A stretch of 64,000 bases of DNA. Origin: Orbilia blumenaviensis (Eukaryota; Ascomycota; Orbiliomycetes; Orbiliales; Orbiliaceae). Positions 25,352-37,200 of this stretch are shown here, piece after piece. The notes under the pieces were generated by a model. That model saw only the letters and a program-made list of their open reading frames with translations. It was not told where the DNA came from and searched no databases. The stretch is taken from contig JAVHNS010000004.1 of assembly GCA_036872755.1 (NCBI GenBank), positions 558,001 to 622,000 on the forward strand, read 5' to 3'. Within the stretch, counting starts at the first letter, position 1, and each line of letters begins with the position of its first letter. Position numbers and translations under genes: made by a program.

Positions 25352-26245
25352 GTTACAAGCTTAGAAGAGCTCTTTCTTTCCACTTAAGTTTCTTCTTCCT
25401 CCCTCGAGGTTTTCAACATCAAAATTGGCGTTTCACAGTTAGATACCTCGTTGTCTTTCTTCTTTCTTTTTTAACATGATGGGAACCTCTACATTTAACA
25501 TGGAGTTCAAAATCTTTCTTCTTGGGAATCAATATATAGAGAAAAGCGCCTCGGCGCCCTTGTCTTTCTTTCTGTTTTTCCACCATTCCTGTTTAAACCC
25601 GATTAAATAAAATTTAAATAAGAACCAATGTATACTAGATACTTGCGTATCCCACACGGATAATAATTACCATGCTGCGCGGTATCGATACCTGAAGTAT
25701 CTTGAGCCATACGCATATGATCAGATACCAGTCAACACGCAATGCAATGCAGTATAAATTGGGACTGGCCTGAATCCGGTCTTGGTGGTCTTGGAAGAGG
25801 CAACTGTGAATGATCAATTGGCGTTTGCGGAGTTCTGCCCCGAACAAACGCGGTTTTCGGGAAAACAAAGTTGGATTGCCTCACAACTTTGGACCGACCA
25901 CCGACAGCATCCTACGTAACACGGCTACGTACGCTCTTTAAAGGCCACGGTTCTTCCATCTCATCCTCAGAAAACCTCGAGAAAACCAAGGGATACGATA
26001 TATTCTCCGTCGAATTGGCCGTGGAAGCCCTGCTAGCTCGTGCAGCAATCGTTTTTCTCGGCGATTGCACCCTTTAAAAACAAAAACAGTTGCCGTTGTT
26101 TTGCTCCCCGGAGGTCTCTTTCAGCTCTGAAACGAAACCGCAACCCAGCAATCCGAAGCAGAGCTCAACATCACCGACCTATCCTTCGTATACCAGCCTC
26201 ATTTACTACCATCCGTTCGTTTCTTTGTTTCTTTGTTTCTTCAGA
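25352..26245. other. Intergenic region between GCV2 and the membrane-protein gene
   Basis: The first part is pyrimidine- and AT-rich and is presumably the GCV2 3' UTR. The second part, from about 25.9 kb, is likely promoter and leader of the next gene, with a TTTGTTTC-rich run just before its ATG. No gene is seen. Confidence 0.55.
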
Positions 26246-27972
26246 ATGTCGGATTACCCGTATCGCGCGTACTCGCCGGCGAATTCCAATCCCAATCGGA
26301 GCCCTACCAGACGGACGCCAAACCCGCCTGGCTCAAACTATCCAGCTGCAAACGACTGGAATCGGAATGTGCACTCGATGCCCGGTTTCGAAGGCTGGAA
26401 GGCTGATGATGGAAACAATTCGTAAGTTCACTCTGTCACTTCGTTCCGGTTATGGGAAAGCTTGTGGTTTGTTAGTTTGCCGGTAGTGGAGATGGTTAGA
26501 GGTAGAGGTAGAGGGGTGGTCATGTCTCGTGATGCCGACATGGTGCCTGCAGAGACTGTCCGCTGCAGCTGGCCGTTTCTGCAAACAAAACCTCCATTTT
26601 CGGCCACTGTTCCGATATAAATGATGTTTTTATTCCGTTCTGTAGCATGCGACACTTTTGCTCTTGCCCTTTGTGCTTATCCTGCATTTCCATCGTACCT
26701 GTTGAACTGCCACGTCTGCTTTGTGCTCCGCGAACAGTTGTCGAAGATAGCCTCGTCACTAACCTGCATATGCACATATGATTCCGTAGACCCCGCGCCA
26801 GCACTCCAAACATCATCCCAGAAGTCGTCCCTAAGGATCCTTTCTTAATCCCACAAATCTCGCCTCTTCCACAAAGTTCCAGTTCATACAGCGTTCCTCC
26901 ATCTCTTCAGCCAGGTAGTAGGGATTCATTCTCAGCATCATCATCTCGCTCCACCTACATGAGTAGACAAGACGCCGAATTCGACCTTGCATTTGGTGCT
27001 GGTCCAAGTGGGAAACGAAGTTCTTACTCTACTGCAACATCCAGCTCCGAATCTCCGTTCCGTAGACGTCAGGTTCGAACACCTTCCGAAAGCTCTAACG
27101 AGTCTGCTTCCAGGTCTCGCGACCGGCGACAAAGTCAACAGAACCGGGACCGAACCCCCAGCACTTCTCCCTCTCGTGCCATTCCACGGGACGGAGTAGC
27201 TACAACCTCTGGTGCCCTACGAACACCATCCGGCAACCTAATGTCCTCCATATTTAACGCAGAGAACGCTGCAGCTGTTGGCAGCGTTTTGGGGTCTGCT
27301 GCCTCATTCATCGGCTCTCGAGCTGGAATAATAAAGCCAGAGGAGCAGCATCCACAACAGGATTATGATAATATTCCTGGAGGTTATAATAACAGGCCAG
27401 TGCCCGATACAGCTGCTGGCAACAATAATGCTTTCAACATTGGTGACGCCATGAACTATCTATCAAGCCATCTAACAGCTCCGCAAACTCCGGCTCCGGC
27501 TCCGACAACACCACAGGGACCTCCACAACAGCAAGGAGGGAGTCCATTTACGTTAGGCAATGCACTAAACTATCTGCAGCATGCTACTCAGGGTCAGTCG
27601 GCCACTGCACCCGGAAACAGTGGTATCCCCCAGAACTTCCAGCTTGCCGGTATAGACATCGATTTAAAGTGGATTGCACAGAAGGCTAGCGAGCAGAACC
27701 CATGGGTGTTGCTTGGAGGAGCCGTTGTTAGTTTCTGGGTTATTAGCAGTATCATTGCGACTTTGATTTGGTATGGCATGGTTGCTGGTGTTCTTTATGT
27801 TATATATATCGTTGGTGTGAAGAATGGAGGTTTTCAGGCTATCAGCGGTGGCCCGTCACCACCAAGGAGAAGAATCAGTACGCCAGGGAACACAGGGGGC
27901 AGCGGCGGTGGCAGTTGGAGTAACACTGGTAGAGCTCCCGGTGGAGGAACAGAATGGAGGAGGAGGTACTAG
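26246..27972 (+). CDS. Hypothetical Ser/Pro/Gln-rich protein with a C-terminal membrane segment
   Basis: Exons 26246-26421 and 26790-27972 join in phase and give 452 residues. The donor is GTAAGT; the acceptor CCGTAG lies about 30 nt after a CACTAAC branch. The 368-nt intron is long for this window, so an internal exon may have been missed. The start MSDYPYRAYSP is the first ATG after a pyrimidine-rich leader. The first 360 residues are rich in Ser, Pro, Gln, Asn and Arg and probably disordered, with a small hydrophobic patch (AAAVGSVLGSAASFIGSRAG) and two similar short segments, FNIGDAMNYLSSH and FTLGNALNYLQHA. Residues about 364-404 are strongly hydrophobic, enough for one long or two close membrane passes, followed by a Gly-rich tail ending in WRRRY. 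I do not recognise the family. A C-terminally anchored membrane protein with a long cytosolic head is the likely topology. Confidence 0.72.
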
Positions 27973-28665
27973 GAGTACCTGAGAATTGCTCGAGAGATTT
28001 TAAGGATACCGAGGGGCAGGTGATAGTCAGGTGGCTCACATAATCTGGGTATCACACTGCGTGTATATTTTTGGGGGGAACTGTTTACTGCTATTGGCAT
28101 TCTGACAGGCTGCATCACATAGTTAGTACTTACTTTACTCACTTACTCAGTTAGTACATACATTCTTACATACCAGGCCATCTTGTGCAACCCCATTATG
28201 AGCTCATCAAAGTAGATATCCCTCTCTTAAGCCCTCTTCTCTTAAAAAATCATTCTATTCTTTGTCATCATAGTGCAGCTCCATCCGGTCGAGACTGTCG
28301 GCGATTGGCGAACAACCAACCCAGTCGACTAGGCTGAAGTTTGGTTCTGCAAGTCAGAGTCATAACTAGTTTCCGGCGGGGCTTGGCACTACCCCGGCCG
28401 AACTGAGCTTGGCCTGGCCCTGCTAGCCCGCTTTGGTTTTGGGTTCTTTTAAAAGCGAGATCGAAGTCCCCCCAGGCCTGCCTTTCTTTCCTTTCTCCTC
28501 TTCTTCACCAGAGCACTGCTCTTCAGCGACTTCAACTTTTAAATCTCCTCCTCGATCACCGAGGGCCCCTACCATCTTCAGGGCCTTCGAGAAAGCTTAA
28601 AGCGTTTCCCTCCCAGGTCTCCCCGTGAGGCCTTTAAGCAGTCCCGAAGAAACCACATTGCAAGC
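27973..28665. other. Intergenic region upstream of the bZIP gene
   Basis: The 3' end of the membrane-protein gene, then a GC-richer part near 28.35-28.45 kb, a TTTTAAAAG box at about 28447 and a pyrimidine-rich stretch at 28480-28510 that looks like a transcription start region. Downstream of that stretch the first ATG is the one at 28666. A five-codon frame at 28198-28215 would be in the leader only if transcription starts much further upstream. Confidence 0.5.
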
Positions 28666-29638
28666 ATGTCTATCTCAATCACCGAAACAGTCTTCACATC
28701 CACAGAAGCCACTATGTTCTTCCAGCCGCAGCGACTGGAAGGAACCTGTGTGCCACCGTGGTAGTTTATCTCCCACGCGGCAAAGCAAAAGTTTTGATTT
28801 TAGTACGGACGTTCTCGGCGATATCGATTGTAATTTCAACGATTTTGTATCTGTTGATGCGTATATTTCTTCTACTGTTGATTTTGATTTTTCTACAAAT
28901 TTTGGGGGTTTCTTGAGCGAAGCAGGGGGGTTAGAAGGCGGGAACGGGAGTATCGACAGCATCGATTCGTTCCTAGATTTCGGCAGTATTGATACTGCTT
29001 CAAATTCTCAAACTACAACCACGACGACGCCTTCTCAAAACGGCGCGGGAGATTTCTCCCAGCTGTCATCTACATCACTTCAAGATCTCTCGGTGGAAAT
29101 GATTCCATCAAGGGGTATAGATTCATTGCTTTCTCTACATTCTCAACATATTCCACTCGATGAGTACACAATGGGTCTTCCACTTTTCCCAACACCAACT
29201 TCATCTGCTTCTCCGACCCTAGAGTCCACGGCTTCAGGGTCGCCTTCGACATCATCTTCATCATATCACACGCAGTCGCTCCAATCCACCCCTTCCCTAC
29301 TCCCACTGCCACATCACTCACAACAACAACCATACCGTGTCCAAAAGCAAAGGTCCAAACCAGGACCAAAGCCCAAACCAAAGTATCTCCCTTCAGTATC
29401 TCCCACCATTACCGGTGAGGATGAAGATTCTCCAGAAGTACTTGACAAGCGGTTCAGGAATAACCTTGCCGCCAAGAAGTACAGACAAAAGAAGGTTGAT
29501 CGGATTTCGGAACTAGAGTCAGCGTTGGCAGATATGACGAAGGAGCGGGATGAGTTGAGGCTTCTGTTGGCGAGAAAGGAGGCCGAGGGACAGGTTTTGA
29601 GGGAAGTTATGGCGAAGGGAAAGAGAGGTGGGAACTAG
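28666..29638 (+). CDS. bZIP transcription factor (GCN4/JlbA/IDI-4-like basic region)
   Basis: The C-terminal half is certain: the basic region NNLAAKKYRQKK (near residues 251-262 of my model) runs straight into a coiled coil with heptad leucines, ending in GKRGGN. Ahead of it lie Ser/Thr-rich and acidic segments (DVLGDIDCNFNDF) typical of an activation domain. The NxAAxKYRxKK form resembles JlbA/IDI-4-type factors, relatives of GCN4. The start is uncertain. The long frame is open from 28601 but has no ATG before 29099. The first leader ATG, 28666, is in another frame that stops after 32 codons. A 43-nt intron (28761-28803, GTAGTT to TTTTAG) would join the two in phase, giving 309 residues, but it is short and lacks a clear branch site. 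Alternatively the 32-codon frame is a regulatory upstream ORF. Confidence 0.82.
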
Positions 29639-32600
29639 CTATCCGTTGTGGAGGAAGTCGAGACTAGGAGCGGAGGGACCTATATGTGGAATCTTCTTTG
29701 TATATATGTTAATGGGAATGAGAGTTAGCCTTGGTTCTAGAACCTCTTGGGTGCACCGTGACCTCGTAAGGCCTTTATGCATAATGGTGTGAAATAAAAG
29801 GAACGAATGACAAATGGGATTTTGTATGATCAGTCGATGTCAGCTATACAGTCCTCATACATGGCTATGGATTGTTCGTTATATGAGCCAGGTTATCTTG
29901 GAAAGGCATTAAATGCTATCGTCATTTGGACATATCCCAATTTGATGCAGATGAGTCTTAACTCTTTAGACCAAAGTGCAGCCTTTCACTTAAAGACTGT
30001 CTATATAAATGATCATGAAGTTCTTCAGTTATCTTACCATTAGTATCACCAACTTTTCTCCGACTTTCTGCTGAGAAACTATCATCGATTCTGGTCTCTT
30101 TCGATTTCGTTATTTCGACATAATCTACTACAATACAAAATGCACAGCATACACTTTATAGAGGCTCAATTATTCCTCAACTGTGGTATTACAAAATTCT
30201 ACATTTCCTACTTCTAATGACGCTGAATATCCACATCTCCGCTCTCACAAAAATCATCATGACCCGTTGGTGTAACTGAATCTTCCCGTTCGAACTCTGA
30301 CCAGCGCTGATGTGCCGCTGCGTCAATGTTGCTCATTGTGGTGGGCAACTGAATGCGGATGGTGGCAAAATGAATTGAAATGATTCATAGCTTGGCAAAT
30401 TGTGGAATTTGGTACTAGGCTTCTTCTGGGATAGCGTTGTGCTACCATCACTTTTGAGGTGGTTTTCTTTTTTTGGTCGTACACAACTCGGATGCGGGGT
30501 TTCCGAACGCGAATTCACTTGGGTCGGGATGCATTGGTTCGGAGCGGAGGGCCAGCTAGCTAGTAAGTATGGGGACGGGAAGTCGGCTCTATAGAGAGAG
30601 ATAATGAATCGAGATTTACGGTGTTACAACCGTCGTTAGTTGACATCATTTTCTCGAACATCTACAGCACCAGGTTGATCTTATTTTAGGTCTAAATATG
30701 CAACATTCGAGGTAATGGGAGGCCGAAGGTGACGACTTTGGAATCCAATTTGACAATACGCAATACGCACAGCAGAATTATTTGTTTAAACTGTTATGCC
30801 CCAAACCCATCATTAATATTAATAAAGCTAGGGTTTGGGAGCGTTCTATCTACAGAGCTTGAAAGCCTACGTATACCTTAAACTACTCCATCTCTTAGTT
30901 ATCTAGGTACTTGTGAGCTCACGTTGACTACGCGGTAGTCCAGGTTCCGTTAGTTTCGAATTGAATTATAATTATAGATATTGCGGGCGCATTATGCGGT
31001 GCTCCCTCGATGCCGTGTGCACATGTAAACTACATCAATTCCTTGAACCGACAAATCGGTACTTTCCCGAATTGTAGTTTTGACATGATGGGATTGCCTC
31101 GTAGATCAGATTTATGGTATGATGGGATGCATAATCTTATTAATTGTCGATCTATAGTGCATTATTAGTGTGCATTATATGAGAAATATACCATGCACAC
31201 AGAATAGAACTTTGTGATCCTTTTCATTAATTTTAACCAATACTACAGTCCACTATAATCCCATCTTTTAGTAGGTCATCGATCAAGCCCACACAGAAGC
31301 TCGACTTAATTCGTGTACATCGAGCATCTGAGCTCAAATGAAATAGACCTTCTATACTATTAGTTTAATCAATTACACAAATATTATCATACATGCTCTA
31401 AACAATAACCATTGCAATTCGACGGATAGGAGCCCCATTGCTATTTTTGCTGTTAAGCTTGTCTCGTAGACCCACCCTTCAACTTCGCCCATGTAAAATG
31501 TTCTGCGGTAAAGCCAGGCTTGGGTTCAGCCATCACCAGCTCTTAGACCGCAGTGTATACTACTAGTAAACAGGTTTTGCACGACAAGATCTCCCTGTTA
31601 TGTTAATGATTCATAATGTGCAATACGCATTGCACTTCGATTTTTTGGAATAGCTATTCTACGGCAGATGACTCTCCGATATCCGACTTTGGCCGGGATC
31701 TCGAGAGCCTTCCAAGGGGATCCGGACACGTATGTATCCGTATACCTAAATAAATCCCCACTTCTATGTATTCAAAATGAGGGATAATTGCTGTCCCTTC
31801 GCGAGTGCGCTTTTCCGCTGCATCATGCCATTTATAAAAATTCGCGATATTATAGATTTTAGTTTCTGATATAGACTGAGATGTATTTTTTTCAGTGATG
31901 GAGCTCTGTAAAGTCTGAATTAGGACAAAAATCTGCCGTCGTTTGAAGAAATTCTAGGATCGGCGATTTTCGAACGTTGAGTCTATCCTATTTTGTAAAC
32001 TAGAGACCCGAATACTGTAGATATTCCCTTAGTGTGGGAGTACTTGTCTATTAATGACTGGGGTCTACGGAACTGTGTGCTTCCGGTGAGGCTGTTCTCT
32101 GCCACCAGATATTGAAGAATAGGATTGAATGAATAATTCGTGAGGGAGAATTTGTCACACAGCTGGTAGGCTTGTGGGGAGAGAAATGATCAACTTGCCT
32201 GACCAGGTGGATAGGATCAATCCCGTCCCCCATTCTTCTATCTTTCGTTTTCCTTTTCTTTCTTGCCAGCTTATAATATTACTGCCACTAGCAGCCTACT
32301 ACCAAATACCAAATACCTCCGAAAACTAGACTTTTGAGGTATACCGGTCTCATAAACCAGCTTCCACGACATGACCCCTTTACTACTAGTCTTCAACTTG
32401 CACTATCTGACAACAGCGTCACCTTTCTGTTCTAACACACACACGGAGTCATAGAGCCATGGCACCTCCAATACCCTACGGATACTCGTGAATGGCAAAG
32501 AAGACTCTACTGACTGAGCTCTATAGCTTGAATTAATATGTGTAATCATTCGTAGGTCGTGCGGATTTGACCAGTTGAAAAAGGGTTCATATGGTTGCCG

Positions 32601-32824
32601 GCCACGTGGGGGAAAGAAAAAAAAGAGAAACCTGCTCAATAGCAAAGGACACGCAACCAAGGCACTCGGAATAAATCTACCCGGTCATATCGGCCTCAAA
32701 ATAGCTTACCAAGCTCATCGTTTACAACGCTATCACCATGTCTACGATTCTGAGGAAAGATGCACAAATTGTTACATGGCAAAACGTGGGCTAGCTTCGA
32801 TAAACCCTGCCAAGCTCAGCTAAA
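29639..32824. other. AT-rich region, 3.2 kb, no firm gene
   Basis: The 3' UTR of the bZIP gene is followed by AT-rich DNA with no frame above about 85 codons and no family motif. One small minus-strand frame at 30214-30336 is listed separately as doubtful. Confidence 0.55.
30214..30336 (-). CDS. Doubtful small ORF, 40 residues
   Basis: A minus-strand ATG at 30336 opens a polar, acidic 40-codon frame (begins MSNIDAAAHQRWSEFE) ending at 30214. Its composition looks protein-like, without the Ser/Leu/Phe excess of random AT-rich frames. I found no in-phase upstream exon and no family. It could be a micropeptide gene, the last exon of something unrecognised, or chance. Confidence 0.2.
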   Translation of the reverse strand: MSNIDAAAHQRWSEFEREDSVTPTGHDDFCESGDVDIQRH

Positions 32825-34202
32825 ATGTGGTGCCATCTATGGTTCGCAACGTTGGTCATTTCTATCACGATATTTTCCAGACTGTCACTAGCAGCGCTCC
32901 CTGAAATCCCTGAAGGTGCAAATTTTGTGTACCAGATTGACGGGGATGCCATAATCAGTAACAAACTTATCCCGAAAACCATCAGCGGATGGAACAAACA
33001 TCCAGGTTCACGTTACCCAGAGCCCTGCTTTCCCCTAGCGGACACTGACACTAGAAAGATCTATATATTCGAGCATATCAGGAGGCTTGCCCTGAACGCG
33101 ATTTTCTATGACATCCCAAGAAGAGACAGTGATATCAAATTCGAATTTTTCCAGGATGATGAGTGCAGGGTACCAAATCATCCACGGATGTTGTATAGCA
33201 GTGGAGAATATACCATCCCCGAGGAGATAAAAACAAGAATAGGGAGCCTTAGGCTCATAGATCCGTTGAGTTTGGCATTTCTAAGGAATCCTTATCTTTC
33301 GCGAGTTAATCCGTCGGAAGATATACTTTTACGGAACGAGGAGAGGTGGAGTAGGGACAAGAGACTCTTTGATGAAGTGCGAGCTGACCTTTCAGCCGGG
33401 AACAAAGACCGGATTTGCACTATTTGCCAACTGTCACTCGTTGAGAGGGAGCCTTCCAGTGCATTATTAGGCGACTGTGGTCATTCATATCATCATGGGT
33501 GTCTGGAACGGTGGGCTGCGGCGAACCCCGAAGGGGGTCGTCGGGATCCAGTAGAATTTGTAAGTTGCAGTTGCGATCTAAAAGAGTCTTCGATTTTTCG
33601 AAACAACTCAATTGGGAACTGATATAAGTAAACAGAGACGTAAAACAGGGTTCCCACTTGTTCAGATGACATCTTGTCCGGACTGTCGTAAACCATTAAA
33701 CCCGAGAAAAATGGCAAGAATTCCTACTCAAGGAGTCGACGACGAGGAAGAAGGGGATGGTAGACCGGATCAACTACGAAACGAACCTGTAATACCCAGA
33801 ACGCCTGAGCGACAGCGAAATAACATCGCAGAACGCCACAACTCACCCACAATCGGCCCACCATCTCTTTACACTAGCCCAGGGAGCGATCTTGAGGATC
33901 TTGTAAATGCCGAATATATGGATGAAAGGGCGAGGGGACCTTCTCGAGTCAGGCGGCCTGCTAACTACGATTTTCAGTCAGCTTTTGTTGGCAATAATCC
34001 TTTGGTGCTTCCCGAAGACTATACAAATTATGTTCTAGAGGCACCATTTAGTCTTGAGGGGCCTGACGTCCTCCCTAGGACCAATCCGGATGTAAACACT
34101 AACCCATTCTTATCGCACACGGACTATGACCATTCTGTTAATGAAGGTCTTTCGGGATTTAATGGCATTGGTCGTTCACTTCGGTCAGGGCAGCTTGGTT
34201 AG
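32825..34202 (+). CDS. RING-H2 finger protein with N-terminal signal peptide
   Basis: Exons 32825-33559 and 33666-34202 join in phase and encode 423 residues. The donor is GTAAGT and the acceptor TTCAG. A stop codon lies just before the ATG. Residues 1-23 form a hydrophobic signal peptide (core FATLVISITIF), likely cut after LSLA. Residues 24-195 are an unrecognised globular part with two cysteines (EPCF, DDECRV). Residues 198-255 form a C3H2C3 RING: CTIC, CGHSYHHGC, then CPDC, so the intron divides the last metal-ligand pair from the rest. The remaining 165 residues are polar, rich in Pro, Asn, Asp and Arg, with no membrane segment. RING-H2 domains recruit ubiquitin-conjugating enzymes in the cytosol, so a signal peptide without a transmembrane segment is odd. 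Either the leader acts as a membrane anchor or the RING has another role. Confidence 0.8.
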
Positions 34203-37200
34203 AATTATTTGATTGGCTACCTACACCCACATACTCGCAGCTGTTATGTTATATTATCTGGTATTGGCACTAATTGGTCTCGTTGGCACTAATCTTGGTA
34301 AAGAATTGTTCAAATTTTTTATTAGACCCTAGCTGCACATGCTTAATAGATACCTAAGTAGTTAGTTATACTCTTAGAATGTGCTCATAATCATAATTAT
34401 GTAAATGCACACCGAGGTAATTAATTAAGTATGTTGTATTGTCAGAACACTGCTGCGCTGAGACAGCTTTGAGGCTGCTCCGTGCTGGGATCAGCCCAAA
34501 TACAAAAGTATCGATAAAATGCAACGCTATAGATATTTTAGCTGAAAATTTAACTTTCAGCCCTAATTATAAAATGCGCCATACCTATGCTGTCGCAGAT
34601 GTCGTCGTGCCGGAGGCTTATATTTGTGCATCCTTGGCTTGCTCGCCGTTCCAGAACCGCTTGGCATGCCCTCGCCGATGAAAATGTTTCCCATCACGTA
34701 TGCTTTACGTAAATCAAACTCACCAAAACGAGTACTCGCCGTTTGGAAGGACCAAATCCCAGAAGACACAGAAATCCAAAAACAAATATCCCTCTGGAAG
34801 GGCCCTCTCCTGGCCACGCGAGGATTTAAGCTTAATTCATACCCGCGAATCGAACATTCGCTAATCGTTCTCTGAGCGGGAAGCTGACAGGTTTTTTTTT
34901 GAAGCCAAGCCGGGAATGGCGTATATACTGACGCTGTATTGCATTGAATGGCGCCCAGCATTAATGTACAACGTCTGCGGCACAAACCTGAACTTCTTCC
35001 TCCACGTTTTCGGCCTTTGCTGTCCAGCGCTTGGGAGACGAGGACATCAATTAAAACCACCAGGTTTTTGCCCAATTTACTAAAACACATGTTGTAAATT
35101 CCTACAAGACCGACTCGTTTACTTTTTTGTTGTGCCATGTTCTGTCTCTCCAACTGTGTTACCATACTCCTCCGTTCTTCCAGCCCAGAGTTTTAACCCG
35201 GACGGCTTTCTACAGTTCGTGCACCGCACCATCCAACAGAAAGGATCCACATTGCGCTCGTCGATCTTTTGCCATTTAAAACATCCTCTTTTGGTAAAAA
35301 AAAATGTCTTTTTTAAATCGTGGGTTTTTCTTTCTGTAACTCTAGGGAAGGGCGCTCGAATGAATGTGGAGCTTCAACTGCGCGGCGACCGGCATGAATA
35401 TTTGTGTGGATAGGTTGGGGTGGCTCACGGCGGAATATCGACCGGATATCCGATGCCCTGCACACCCCGATTAGTCGAAGAGGACCGATAGAATGGACGA
35501 GTTTCGGGAGCACATGTGTGATCCCATGCTTTGGATATACTGGTTTGGAAACCACCAACGTTTTGGAGTGTGGGTTATTGGGCACGCTTCGATCCGAATG
35601 TTTTGGGAGACCTTGTAAAACTAAAGGCTGGCAACGAGGACGTCCATATGTTATTTTGGGAGTTGCCCAGCTGCCAACCACTTGTTCATGGGATATCTTG
35701 AATCTTATGCTTGAGCAAAAAAATTGCTGTTGATGGTTTTTTTTTTTTTTTCACGGGTTAGCTTAAAGCTTAGGTAATTCCGACAGTCCAGTCCGGTGTT
35801 CGCATTCGCTCCCAGTGAGCCGGTTATGTGGAAAGATCGAAAACTGAGTGCTGTCGGGTTCGTAGATATCGGCAAATAGTAAGATGAATTGGTCAGAGAA
35901 ATCGATGCCTGCCGATGTATAATATATCTCGTTGGCGCTCGAAGGATATGACGAGGAGGCGTCTACGTCCCGCAACAAGATCTCGGATGCTGAAGCGAAA
36001 GTTAAGTTTTAGCAAAGAAAAAAAAACTCCGGCTTCACCCGGCACCTAGATCAACCTTTGAACAAGCTTGAGCCTGTTGAACTCTACGTTATCAACGTTC
36101 AGTCCCATGATTCAAGCCGCTTGGGGCAGTTCTTCCGAAATTCTTTGGGTTTTGCGGGTTTCCACAGCTTATTTGTGATGTGATTATTCGGACTGGGTTT
36201 TGCAGAGTTATTTACCATCTTCCCGGTTCAGCTTGTGAAATTTCCCGTTCAATCGAGATTTTTAATACAACAGACTATATGCATATATGTCGTGATGATC
36301 ACCAAAGAACTAGAGGGTGCAGGATTGTCGGGATCACTCACGGTTGTTGTGATACATGTATACAATAGCCATGTTCAAGGGCCCAAGCCTGCCAGAAGTG
36401 TTCGCCTATTGGAACCGGGTCATTCTATTCTGTATTTCAACGGCTAAAAATTTAACGAGTCACTTTCTCCATTTCATATGGATGCGAATTACCTTATCTC
36501 GGGACAGACGTGCCTCATAAGCGACAGGGAATTCTCTTCGGCGACCTCTAAGCGGCAGTGCTGCAGCGATATCGAGGTGCTTTAGTTCTGCTTGTGGAGT
36601 AGTAGTGGAGCATGCTTTGGCAGCTGGCAGGTCAGTATTGAAATTACGAGGTATTCCACATGTGTCTTGCAGATAGCTAATTTGCGTGTTTTCCATCGAA
36701 CTTCGCTGCTCTGTCCCGGTCAGTAAAATTGCTCTTAGAAGGAACCAAAATTGTACCTTTGAGAAGTGCATGGGAATGGGGGTCACCGTACATTGCGACC
36801 AGATCCACCCGGCTGCAGGCCTCGACGCAGGCCAAGATCTTTCCTTATCTTTGTGGCGTTTCTTAGCCAGTGTTTGCAGCCAAACGGTTAACTTTCTCAA
36901 CCCCAACACGCCGCCTTGGCGGCCCATTCAGCCTATAAGAATGTGCGAATTCCTTATCTTTAATGTTTCAAACTAAAAGGAAGCTTGAAGTTGTCTGTTT
37001 TTCGCCTCATGACATTGTTCGCTTCTTGGATCAATCGGACAGCGTCGATTGGTATCCTTGTTTGTTTAGTTAGCCCCTCATCATAGTTACTTATGTTTTT
37101 TGTAGACCTCAAAAATGGAGCCGTGAGGGGCATGCCAGTTAATCGTAAAAAGTCGGCGAGGAGAACTTCTGTCCGCATGTTCGCAAGCTATAGAATTGTG

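Noticed and set aside
34563..35165. 200-codon minus-strand frame and an 83-codon opposite frame with polar Lys/Ser-rich sequence
   Set aside because: Tempting by length, but no domain, no signal sequence and no exon partner could be found on either strand.
36460..36927. 155-codon minus-strand frame
   Set aside because: No recognisable domain, amphipathic order or splice partner; composition like random sequence.
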